A stretch of DNA of 64,000 bases from contig CALEKY010000107.1 in assembly GCA_937902995.1 (NCBI GenBank), positions 43,357 through 107,356 of the forward strand, in the 5' to 3' direction. The stretch comes from an uncultured Sinobacteraceae bacterium (lineage in GTDB: Bacteria > Pseudomonadota > Gammaproteobacteria > Steroidobacterales > Steroidobacteraceae). Made by a program: the position numbers and the translations under genes. Position 1 is the stretch's first letter. Every line of letters begins with the position of its first letter. The notes below the pieces were generated by a model, which saw only the letters and a program-made list of their open reading frames with translations, was not told the origin of the DNA and searched no databases. Below are positions 34,405 through 42,301 of this stretch, piece after piece.

Positions 34405-35776
34405 TCCGCCCACGCATCCTCATCCCAAACAACACCACAGCACCTGCCGCCACGACGGCAATGGCCACATAACCCGCGCGCTGGGATTGCGCGTAAGTGA
34501 TGCTGGAGTAGAGCAGATAGGCGCAGGTGCAGACGAAAATTGCCGGTAGCACGGGATACAGCGGAACGCTGAACGGTCTCGGCCGAGTCGGATTCTTTCG
34601 GCGCAAGACGAACAGCGATATGCCGCTCAGCATGAAAAAGAACCAGAAGACTGGCGCCGTGAATTCGACCATGGTCGTGAAACCGTCCTTCTCGACGGCG
34701 CCGAATGCGATCAAAGCCAACGTGATGGCCGTCTGAACGATGAAGCCGACGACGGGCAGATTGCGCTCGCCGCGCCATTCGCTCATGAACGCGAAGACCG
34801 GCCAGTCGCGCGCCACCGAATAGTTCGTGCGTGCGCCGACGATCATCGTCGAGTTCATCGACGTGAGCGCGGAGATCGCGACGATGATGCCGATGAGCTG
34901 TCCGCCGAACGTGCCGAAGGCGCCCTCCATCACGTCGACACCGACTGCCTGGCTAGCTTTCAACCCTTCGAAGCCGAGCCCATACCAGATCGCTGCCACG
35001 AAACAGACGTACACCGCAGTGATGATGGCAATCGATCCGACGAGCGTCTTGAGGATCGCGCGCGGTCCGCCGCGGACTTCCGCGGAAATGTAGGCCGCAT
35101 CGTTCCAGCCGCCGTACGTGAGCAGCACGAACACCATCGCGAGTCCCAACGCACCGACGCCCGTGCTCGACGTAGCCGGGACGACTTCTTCGGCGATGCG
35201 CGAGCCGAGCGCAGCACCTGCCAGCGCCACGAGCAAGACACCAGCGATCTCCAGGATCGTCAGGACGCTTTGCACGCGCGCGGATTCGCGCAAACCGAGC
35301 AGATTGACCGCGGTGAGGACAATGACCGCCCCTGCGGCATAAATGGCGGAGGAATACGGTCCGAAGCTCCACAGGCGCGTGAGATAGTCGCCGAGAATGA
35401 ATCCGATCAGTGCGATCGAGCCCGTGCAGATCACGAGACTCCTCGCCCACGCAAACAGAAAGCTCAAGTTCTTGCCGTATGCGCGAGTAAGAAATGTGTA
35501 ATCGCCGCCGGCGCTCGGATACGTACTCGCGAGCTCGGCATAGGTGAGCGCACCGATGAGCGACAACACACCGCCTAGCACCCAGGCAGCCATCATTGCC
35601 CAACCCGAGCCCGCGATGTTCGCGACCAGCGACGGCGTCTGAAAAATGCCGGCACCGATGACGATGCCGACCGTGATCATCGTCGCGCCCCAGACGCTCA
35701 ATACGGGGCGCGGCGCTGACGCAGGTTCGGTGTCCTGCACCAGCGCCGCGCTTGCGCGATCCATTTCGATGCTCAT
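34394..35776 (-). CDS. APC-superfamily amino acid permease
   Basis: The 460-residue inner-membrane protein has about 12 spans. The first helix reads TMITVGIVIGAGIFQTPSLV, with the APC signature 'G.(I/V)IGAGIF' used for substrate and Na+/H+ coordination. The second carries GVLSLIGALTYAELA. It probably imports an amino acid or polyamine by proton symport; the substrate cannot be named. It starts 3 nt after the stop of an exported methyltransferase-like gene, so the two are one operon. The last codons (RTRE-stop) lie in a polypyrimidine repeat. Confidence 0.9.
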   Translation of the reverse strand: MSIEMDRASAALVQDTEPASAPRPVLSVWGATMITVGIVIGAGIFQTPSLVANIAGSGWAMMAAWVLGGVLSLIGALTYAELASTYPSAGGDYTFLTRAYGKNLSFLFAWARSLVICTGSIALIGFILGDYLTRLWSFGPYSSAIYAAGAVIVLTAVNLLGLRESARVQSVLTILEIAGVLLVALAGAALGSRIAEEVVPATSSTGVGALGLAMVFVLLTYGGWNDAAYISAEVRGGPRAILKTLVGSIAIITAVYVCFVAAIWYGLGFEGLKASQAVGVDVMEGAFGTFGGQLIGIIVAISALTSMNSTMIVGARTNYSVARDWPVFAFMSEWRGERNLPVVGFIVQTAITLALIAFGAVEKDGFTTMVEFTAPVFWFFFMLSGISLFVLRRKNPTRPRPFSVPLYPVLPAIFVCTCAYLLYSSITYAQSQRAGYVAIAVVAAGAVVLFGMRMRGRTRE

Positions 35777-35779
35777 CGA

Positions 35780-36634
35780 TTACGAGCGCGTGCCGACGTA
35801 GCGCGTCTTCTTGTTGCCTTGGGTCACCGTGGCTTCGATGCGCGATCCGTTCACGGTACCGACGAGCTCCGCCGTGCCGCCATCCCCGACGAACGAGAAG
35901 CGAATTTCCGCGCCGTTCAGTTTCCCATTGCTGATCGGGCGAGCCTGAGCGCCCGAACCCATATTGCCCTCGAGGAACTGGAACTTCTGTTCCAGATTCA
36001 CGACGAAACGCTGTCCCTCTCCTTGCGGCGTGAACGTCCACGTGCCTTCGACCTGAGCCGGGACGATCCATAGATAGGCATAGCCGTCTTCGGTGGTACG
36101 GTCATCGGGCTCCCAGTCGTCCATCAGGAAGGAATGCGAAACGACACGTGTCCCCGGTTTCATTTTCAAGAGCGTGGGACGCAACCGCAGATTCAGCTCC
36201 GGAAGCAAGTACAGCGTGACGACCGTCGCTTCGCTGAAATCGGATTCGAAGATATCGCCTTGAATGATCCGGACCTTGTCGCTGACGCCTTCCGCTTTCA
36301 CCAGGCATTGGGCGTACTTCGCCATGTCTGGGTTGTACTCGATACCCACCGCGCGAGCCCCGAATTTCTTGCCCGCAGCGATGGCAATCTTGCCGTCGCC
36401 CGCACCGAGGTCGTACACGATATCGGACGAGGTCGTCTTAGCCATCCGCAACATGCGCTCGACGAGCGCATCGTTCGTCGGCACCCAAATGACGTCCTTG
36501 CCCGGCTGACCGGTTTGCGGTTTGTATTCCCTTTCGCATTCAGCGCGCGATTGACTCTGCGCAGCCGTGCACGCCAACAACAGGCTGAGCGCCCACACCG
36601 CATGTACGAGTCCGAATGAATGCACCCTTCGCAT
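35780..36634 (-). CDS. Exported class I SAM-methyltransferase-like protein (second paralogue)
   Basis: The 284-residue protein has a signal peptide (AVWALSLLLACTAAQSQS; a Cys could also allow lipidation). It has WVPTNDALVERML, the SAM motif IVYDLGAGDGKIAI, GVEYNP-like GIEYNPDM, and TLYLLPELNLRLRP. Residues about 200-284 form an additional beta-rich domain (GTWTFTPQGEGQRFVVN, GNKKTRYVGTRS). It is a paralogue of the 33704-34291 protein with an extra C-terminal domain. AAGGAGGG precedes ATG 36634. It is followed by the permease. Confidence 0.82.
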   Translation of the reverse strand: MRRVHSFGLVHAVWALSLLLACTAAQSQSRAECEREYKPQTGQPGKDVIWVPTNDALVERMLRMAKTTSSDIVYDLGAGDGKIAIAAGKKFGARAVGIEYNPDMAKYAQCLVKAEGVSDKVRIIQGDIFESDFSEATVVTLYLLPELNLRLRPTLLKMKPGTRVVSHSFLMDDWEPDDRTTEDGYAYLWIVPAQVEGTWTFTPQGEGQRFVVNLEQKFQFLEGNMGSGAQARPISNGKLNGAEIRFSFVGDGGTAELVGTVNGSRIEATVTQGNKKTRYVGTRS

Positions 36635-36873
36635 ACTGCCCTCCTTCACGATCCCCAATGCGTGGCACAACGTCGATGTCGCCGGAAAAGTTCGCTAGGC
36701 GCCGGCCGGTTCCGATCGGCGTGGACACGCTTACTTAACACGATCGAGACCGGCCTGCCTGCCATTAATGACTTCTTGACCCGATCGAGGCGGCCCTGCA
36801 CCGAAACGGCAACGAACTGCAACTTGCGGGCGACACCGCGCATTAGCGAATACGTCACTCACTGTTTGCGCCC

Positions 36874-37848
36874 ATGCCCAACCAACCCGTTGCTTTCCCG
36901 GATCGGACCGCGCCTCTGTTCATCGTCATGAATGCGCGCTCGGGTGCGGCCGATGCGGACACAACGCTCGCGCAAATGCGCTCCCAACTCGAAGCGGCGA
37001 ATCGTGTTCATGAATTCGTGCTCATCGAACGACCAGACGATGTCGCCAGGCAAGCCCGACGCGCCGTACAGAAAGCTCGCGAGCATGGCGGCGCCGTCGT
37101 GGCCGTCGGCGGGGATGGCACGATCAATGCCATTGTGCATGCTGCATTGCCGTTCGAGGTTCCGGTGGGCATCGTGCCGCAGGGCACGTTCAATTACTCC
37201 GGCCGGGCGCACGGCATCCCGCTCGAGCTCGAAGCCGCCATCGACGTGCTGTTGCATCCGCGTCTGAAACCGGTGCAGGTCGGCGCCGTGAACGACCGTA
37301 TTTTTCTCGTCAATGTGAGTCTCGGCCTTTATCCGAAAGCGCTCGAACGACGCGAAGAGGCGACCAGCCAGTTCGGTCGCAAACCTGTTGTTGCGCTATG
37401 GTCGGGATTGCGCACGCTGCTACAGGAATCCGGACAGCTCGAGCTCGAAATCGAGCTGGAGCATGAACGCGAAGTCGTACGCACGCCGACGCTGTTCGTC
37501 GGCAACAATTCGTTGCAACTCGAACGTGTCGGACTGGACGAAGCCGACGACGTTCAGCAACGCCGCCTTGCCGCCGTGATCGTCAAGGCGAATCGACCTT
37601 CGGCACTGTTGTGGCTCGCGCTGCGCGGCGCGCTCGGCACGCTCGGCGATGCTGATCACATTCGTAGCTTTGCGTTTCGCAGCATGACCGTGACCCCCCG
37701 TCTGCGCCGCGGACGCCGCGACATCAAGATTGCGATCGACGGCGAGATCCTGCGCATGCGTCCTCCGCTCGATTTCAGCATCGCGCCCTATTCGTTGCGG
37801 CTGATGGTGCCGCGCCAGGACGCAAATGGAGCGCCTGAGCAGCGATGA
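36874..37848 (+). CDS. Diacylglycerol/lipid kinase family protein (YegS-like)
   Basis: The 324-residue protein opens with FIVMNARSGAAD (the N.(K/R)SG start motif) and carries the nucleotide-binding GGDGT at 79-83 (VVAVGGDGTINAI). PQGTFNYSGRAHGIP is close to the family's 'P.GT.N.FAR..GIP'. The C-terminal domain is beta-rich. It should phosphorylate a diacylglycerol-like lipid with ATP at the inner face of the membrane. Its stop overlaps the start of the phosphoesterase gene (ATGA at 37845-37848), so the two form an operon. Confidence 0.9.
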   Translation: MPNQPVAFPDRTAPLFIVMNARSGAADADTTLAQMRSQLEAANRVHEFVLIERPDDVARQARRAVQKAREHGGAVVAVGGDGTINAIVHAALPFEVPVGIVPQGTFNYSGRAHGIPLELEAAIDVLLHPRLKPVQVGAVNDRIFLVNVSLGLYPKALERREEATSQFGRKPVVALWSGLRTLLQESGQLELEIELEHEREVVRTPTLFVGNNSLQLERVGLDEADDVQQRRLAAVIVKANRPSALLWLALRGALGTLGDADHIRSFAFRSMTVTPRLRRGRRDIKIAIDGEILRMRPPLDFSIAPYSLRLMVPRQDANGAPEQR

Positions 37849-38684
37849 CGATGCAGGCCACGCTCTTGCAGATCTCCGACCCGCATTTCGGCACCGAACG
37901 GCTCCCGGTCGTTGCGGCACTGATCGAGCTTGCCCGCGAAGTGCGTCCAGAGGTCGTCGTGCTGTCGGGGGATATCACGCAGCGTGCACGTGCCGCCCAA
38001 TTTGCGAAAGCAGCCGCATTCGTGCATCAGCTGGAAGCAGCTGCCGTGCTTGCCATTCCGGGCAATCACGATATCCCGTTGTTCAATGTATTCGCGCGCG
38101 CATTCGATCCTTACGCGGGATTCGTTGCCGCCTTCGGCTCCGATCTAGAACCCACGTATTCGAGCGAGGCGTTGCTCGTCGTCTCGGTGAATACGACGCG
38201 CCCGAAACGCCACAAGGACGGCGAAGTCTCGCCGGAACAGATCGAACGTGTCGCGCGCCGCTTACGGCATGCTCGACCGGAACAACTGCGCATCGTCGTC
38301 GTGCATCAGCCGGTTCACGTGATTCGCACGCAGGATGTGGGCAACCTGCTGCACGGATATCGGGAAGCCGTATGCGCATGGGCTGAAGCGGGCACCGACC
38401 TCATCATGGGCGGACACATCCACTTGCCGTATGTGCGCTCGTTGAACGAGCACATCGCCGGATTGAAACGGCGCGTCTGGGCGGTGCAAGCGGGCACCGC
38501 CGTTTCCTATCGCGTGCGCGCCGAAGCGCCCAACTCGGTCAACGTGGTGCGATATTGCGCGGAGCGGCCGGTTTGCGAGATCGAGCAATGGGATTACGAG
38601 GCTGACGAAGCTCGATTCCGGCTCGATCGGCGTGTCGACTTGAAGCTCGATAGAGACCCGGAAAAACAAAGGGCGATCGGCTGA
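37845..38684 (+). CDS. Calcineurin-like metallophosphoesterase
   Basis: The 279-residue protein has the metallophosphoesterase motifs in order: D12-P-H14 (ISDPHFG), G42-D43 (VLSGDITQR), G-N74-H75-D76 (IPGNHDIP), VVHQPVH and G-G-H-I-H (MGGHIHLP). Two metals would be bound. No signal peptide is present, so it acts in the cytoplasm. It is coupled by a 4-nt overlap to the lipid kinase, which suggests phospholipid or phosphate-ester turnover. A strong hairpin covers its stop codon. Confidence 0.9.
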   Translation: MTMQATLLQISDPHFGTERLPVVAALIELAREVRPEVVVLSGDITQRARAAQFAKAAAFVHQLEAAAVLAIPGNHDIPLFNVFARAFDPYAGFVAAFGSDLEPTYSSEALLVVSVNTTRPKRHKDGEVSPEQIERVARRLRHARPEQLRIVVVHQPVHVIRTQDVGNLLHGYREAVCAWAEAGTDLIMGGHIHLPYVRSLNEHIAGLKRRVWAVQAGTAVSYRVRAEAPNSVNVVRYCAERPVCEIEQWDYEADEARFRLDRRVDLKLDRDPEKQRAIG

Positions 38685-38705
38685 GCATCGCTCAACCGAT
38701 CGCCC
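38671..38705 (+). terminator. Hairpin overlapping the phosphoesterase stop codon
   Basis: GGGCGATCGG (38671-38680) pairs perfectly with CCGATCGCCC (38696-38705); the loop itself holds TGAGC/GCTCA. It lies between convergent genes; a T-run is lacking, so termination in either direction is likely but not certain. Confidence 0.65.
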
Positions 38706-38718
38706 TGCATTGGAACGC

Positions 38719-40425
38719 TCAACGCGCTTGCGTTACCTGTGTCGTCTCATCGGCGTAGCGATAACGTACGTTGCCGTAGATCATCTCCTCCCAGGATTGC
38801 TCGCCCCACCGCACTTCGATCGTCGGGTCGGGGTTGGCCTTGTTCTGGCTGGAGTTGTCGTAGACCGTGTCATAGATGAGCGTGGTGCCGGCCGGCAGGA
38901 ACTTGGGCTCCTTGAGCTCGTACGCGGTCTGCCAATTGAAATCGTAATGCGGCACCGACAGCAGGATCTCCTCGCGGCCGTCCGGATATTTCGCGACGAA
39001 CTTCGACGCCTTGCCGCGATAGTGCGAATGCGCGGTCAGCGTGTAGATGATCACGTCGCGGTCGAACTTGCGCGGCGGAGCAACCACGTAGTGGTCCTTC
39101 GCATGCGGCGGAATCTTCAGGCGCGGATCGAGCATCACGAACTGTCGCAGCGGATGCTTCGGCGGCTCTTCCGTGAAATAGATGCCGATCTTCGTCACGT
39201 CCGTCGACTCCTTGCCGCTCGCCGTGTAGTGCATCTGGAATCGGAAATCCATGTCCTTGGTGAGCAGCACGCCGGTATCCTCCGGAAAACGGATCGTGCC
39301 GCCGCCCGGCGCGTATCCCGCGAGATAAGTGCCGAGACTGCGCGAATTGTTCGCACCGGCCTTTACGCCGTAAGCGAGGATGTGGTGCACGACGGCGCGA
39401 TCCCCCGGGTTGAACGCGACTGCGCGCACCCAGACGTCCTTACCGAGCGGGTTCTTCACGATCGGATTCTGATAGTCGATCGTGCCGGTCGCAGGCACCG
39501 TAAACGCCGGCGTTTCCACGACGAGGTCCGGCTCGCCCAGCTCCCACTCCGGCCAATCCTGTTTCAAGCTCTTGAGCGGATCGGGCGCCTTGTCCTGCGG
39601 CGCACCGGCTTCGATCCAATGTACGAGCGTCTTCACTTCATCGTCGCTCAGCGAACGATCGTTGCTGAAAACGCCGTAGTGCGGATCCGCGTGCCACGGC
39701 GGCATGCGGCGCGTACGCAAGACTTCGCGGATCATCGGTGCGAAGCCTTTGATCATTTCGTAGCTCGACATCTGCCACGGACCGATGCCGCCCTCGCGAT
39801 GGCAAGTCACGCACTTGTCGATGAGGATGGGCGCGATCGTCTTCGAATACGAAATCTTGGCGTGCTCTTTACGCCGCTCGCGCTCCGGCATGCTCACCGC
39901 ACATCCGGCAGCTTCGACTTTCTTTGGCTCCACAGCGGCTCCGGAAACCAACGCATCGAGCGTCGATGCCGCCTGGTCGATCGGTCCGCGATACGCCAGT
40001 TTCCAGCCGACCGGATTGATGACGAACACCTCGCCCGCCCGCGTTGCAGCGAGCGATTCGCCGATGAGTTGCAGGCGATCCTCGAGCACGGGAATCTTCG
40101 TGCCGACTCGGTCGGTGACTGCGCGAATGGAGGCACGATCGTCGCCAGGATTGGAATTGAGCATGAAAACGCGAACGCCGCGCGGCTCGTACGCGGCACG
40201 CAGCTCATCGAGGCGCGGAATGGCCTTGTTCGCGACTTCGCAGCCGTTCGCCTGCGTCATGAGAACGACGGCCTTCGTATCCGAGTAGTAATACAGCTCG
40301 TGCGCGGCGCCTTGATGATCGAGCAGACGAAAATTGTCAACTGTCTCACCCGGATTCAGCGCCCATGCGCTCGAAGCGAGCGCGCTGGCAACGGCGAGCG
40401 ACAACCATTGATACGTTCTCGACAT
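38719..40425 (-). CDS. Redoxin / cytochrome c / copper type II monooxygenase-like fusion protein
   Basis: The 568-residue exported protein (signal peptide SLAVASALASSAWA) has three domains. Residues about 25-170 are redoxin-like (NPGETVDNFRLLD, a lone Cys at N60-G-C62, then VFVINPVGWKLAYRG). About 190-275 is a c-type cytochrome with C205-V-T-C208-H209 and a distal Met in MPPWHADP. Residues 300-568 match copper type II ascorbate-dependent (PHM-like) monooxygenases: H347-H348, H399, H466-x-H468 and M548 occupy the spacing of the CuH and CuM ligands. It probably performs a copper-dependent oxygenation fed by the heme domain. Start ATG 40425 has AGGGGGATC upstream. Confidence 0.85.
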   Translation of the reverse strand: MSRTYQWLSLAVASALASSAWALNPGETVDNFRLLDHQGAAHELYYYSDTKAVVLMTQANGCEVANKAIPRLDELRAAYEPRGVRVFMLNSNPGDDRASIRAVTDRVGTKIPVLEDRLQLIGESLAATRAGEVFVINPVGWKLAYRGPIDQAASTLDALVSGAAVEPKKVEAAGCAVSMPERERRKEHAKISYSKTIAPILIDKCVTCHREGGIGPWQMSSYEMIKGFAPMIREVLRTRRMPPWHADPHYGVFSNDRSLSDDEVKTLVHWIEAGAPQDKAPDPLKSLKQDWPEWELGEPDLVVETPAFTVPATGTIDYQNPIVKNPLGKDVWVRAVAFNPGDRAVVHHILAYGVKAGANNSRSLGTYLAGYAPGGGTIRFPEDTGVLLTKDMDFRFQMHYTASGKESTDVTKIGIYFTEEPPKHPLRQFVMLDPRLKIPPHAKDHYVVAPPRKFDRDVIIYTLTAHSHYRGKASKFVAKYPDGREEILLSVPHYDFNWQTAYELKEPKFLPAGTTLIYDTVYDNSSQNKANPDPTIEVRWGEQSWEEMIYGNVRYRYADETTQVTQAR

Positions 40426-40796
40426 AGCGATCCCCCTAAACGGACAGGTCAGTAGTCTTGCGCCTACACGCGGTGCGTGTCCACTGGGGGGCGTGTAAAG
40501 GAGTGGCAATGGGGGCTCTGGGGCTCTGGCAAGAAGGTTCGCGCTCGGCGATTTCTTCTCAGCCGCCTCTTTGCCGAAAAGGACAAGGAAACTCCACTTC
40601 GCCTCGACTGAACATTCGAGCGCGCGGTTTGTATGCGGATCTCTGGGGTGCCCAGCGCCTCGAGCCCAAAAAGAATCTTCGAGCGACTATCCCTCTCTAC
40701 TCTTCCGCTATGCAGAGAGTTACGGGCGCGCGAAGGCGCCCTCTCTTCCTTCAGCCTTCAGCCTTCAGCCTTCGGTCTTCAGCCTCCGGCCCGGCG
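40426..40796. other. 371-nt gap with a heptamer array and a GC-rich hairpin
   Basis: No gene is supported. 40750-40787 is a CTTCAGC-type heptamer array. GGCCCGGCG-TTAG-CGCCGGGCC (40788-40809) forms a strong hairpin over the stop codon of the RND outer-membrane gene, likely limiting transcription. A promoter for the fusion gene at 40425 is expected upstream but is not clear. Confidence 0.65.
40750..40787. repeat. Heptamer array, CTTCAGC type
   Basis: Units TTCAGCC, TTCAGCC, TTCAGCC, TTCGGTC, TTCAGCC, TCCGG; same family and polarity as 17946-17989. Confidence 0.85.
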
Positions 40797-42215
40797 TTAG
40801 CGCCGGGCCGACACGGGCTCCGCGCGTTCGCCCAAACCGCCGCCCATCGCGAGTGCGAGATCGACTGTATTGAGTAGCGAGTCGCGATGCGCAGCCACGA
40901 GATTGATTTGTGCCTGATACAGCCCGCGACGAACGTCGAGCAACTCGAGGTACGCAATGTCGCCTTGCTGATAACGAAGCTCGGCAAGCTCGGTGGCCCG
41001 GCTCAATGCCGAAACTTGCGCGCTGCTCGAGGTACGCACGCTCTCGATCAAGCGCTGGCCGTTCAACGCATCGAGCACTTCGCGAAACGCCTGCTGCACG
41101 GTACGCGCGTATTCGGCCTTGCGCTGCTCGCGTACGGCTTCGGCGCGCGAAACGTTCGCGCGCAACCGCCCGCCTTCGAACAACGGTTGGAACAATCCGC
41201 CCGATGCAGACCACGCTTCGGAAGATTCGGTGAACAAGTTGCTGAGCTCGCGGCTCACCGAACCGAAGGCGCCGGTCAGCGAAATGCTTGGGAACAGCGC
41301 CGCGCGAGCCACGCCGATATCGGCTGCAGAAGCATTCAGCGCCTGCTCCGCCGCGCCGATGTCGGGCCGACGTTGCAAGATGGTCGAAGGCAACGCCTCC
41401 GGCAACGCAACCGGCGTCGGCAGCTCGACGTCGCTCGTCAGGATCGCACGCTCGACGAGGTCTTTCGGCGAACGTCCGAGCAACAGCGCGAGCGCGGATT
41501 CGCGCAGCGCCACTTCGAGCTCCAGCTGATAGACCGAGGTGCGCGTCGCTTCCGTGTCCGCTTCCGCGCGTCGATACGTGAACTCATCGCTTTCGCCGGC
41601 ATCGAGCCGCAGCTTCTCCAGTCGCAGCGACTCTTCGCGCGTTGCCAACGTGTCGCGTCCGCGCGCGAGCTGCTCCGCCGCGGCGATCAACGCGAAATAG
41701 CCGCGCGCCACATCGCCGGTGAGCGCGAGCTTGGTCGCTTCGCGGCCGTATTCGGTGCTCAGCAATTGCGCACGCGCCGATTCGGATGCGCGCTGATAGC
41801 GACCCCAGAAATCGAGCTCGAAGCTGACGATGCCTTGTACGGTGTAGGTGGTCTGAATGCGCTCCGCGCCGGGAAACGTCACTTCCTCGCTCGATTTCGC
41901 GCGATTCGCTTGTCCTTGAAGATCGAGCCACGGTAACCGGTCGGCATTGGCCGAGCGCAGCAAGGCGCGCGCCTGCGCGACGCGTGCGGCGGCCACAGCC
42001 ACGTCGGTGTTGTGATCGAGCGCCTCCTCCATCAGCGCATCGAGCACGGGATCGCCGAACAGCTTCCACCAGGGATTCGGCAGATCGACCGCCTCGCGTT
42101 CGACCGCCGGCAATGCGTTGGGCAGCGGCAGATCGGGTTTCTGCGGATCGACTTTCGAAACGATGCAGCCGCTCAACGCGACTGCAGCCAAAACCAAGCA
42201 CGTCTTTTTCATCAT
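40797..42215 (-). CDS. RND efflux outer-membrane lipoprotein, NodT/OprM family
   Basis: The 472-residue protein is the outer-membrane channel of a tripartite pump. It starts MMKKTCLVLAAVALSGC, a lipobox. It has long coiled-coil helices (VAVAAARVAQARALLRSANA, GEADTEATRTSVYQLELEVA-like) and the repeated OEP halves: PNPWWKLFGDPVLDALM at the start, LPSTILQRRPDIGAAEQALN in the middle. Many NodT members share this pattern. Start ATG 42215 (another ATG at 42212); an upstream TTG at 42224 is possible. It is the last gene of the tetR-MFP-RND-OMF unit. Confidence 0.92.
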   Translation of the reverse strand: MMKKTCLVLAAVALSGCIVSKVDPQKPDLPLPNALPAVEREAVDLPNPWWKLFGDPVLDALMEEALDHNTDVAVAAARVAQARALLRSANADRLPWLDLQGQANRAKSSEEVTFPGAERIQTTYTVQGIVSFELDFWGRYQRASESARAQLLSTEYGREATKLALTGDVARGYFALIAAAEQLARGRDTLATREESLRLEKLRLDAGESDEFTYRRAEADTEATRTSVYQLELEVALRESALALLLGRSPKDLVERAILTSDVELPTPVALPEALPSTILQRRPDIGAAEQALNASAADIGVARAALFPSISLTGAFGSVSRELSNLFTESSEAWSASGGLFQPLFEGGRLRANVSRAEAVREQRKAEYARTVQQAFREVLDALNGQRLIESVRTSSSAQVSALSRATELAELRYQQGDIAYLELLDVRRGLYQAQINLVAAHRDSLLNTVDLALAMGGGLGERAEPVSARR

Positions 42216-42301
42216 CGGATTCAATTTTGTTGATGCATTCGAATTCCGCGGATGTCCGCGATTGAGCGCGACATCCGCGGCTCACGCAGTCGATAGCACT
42301 C

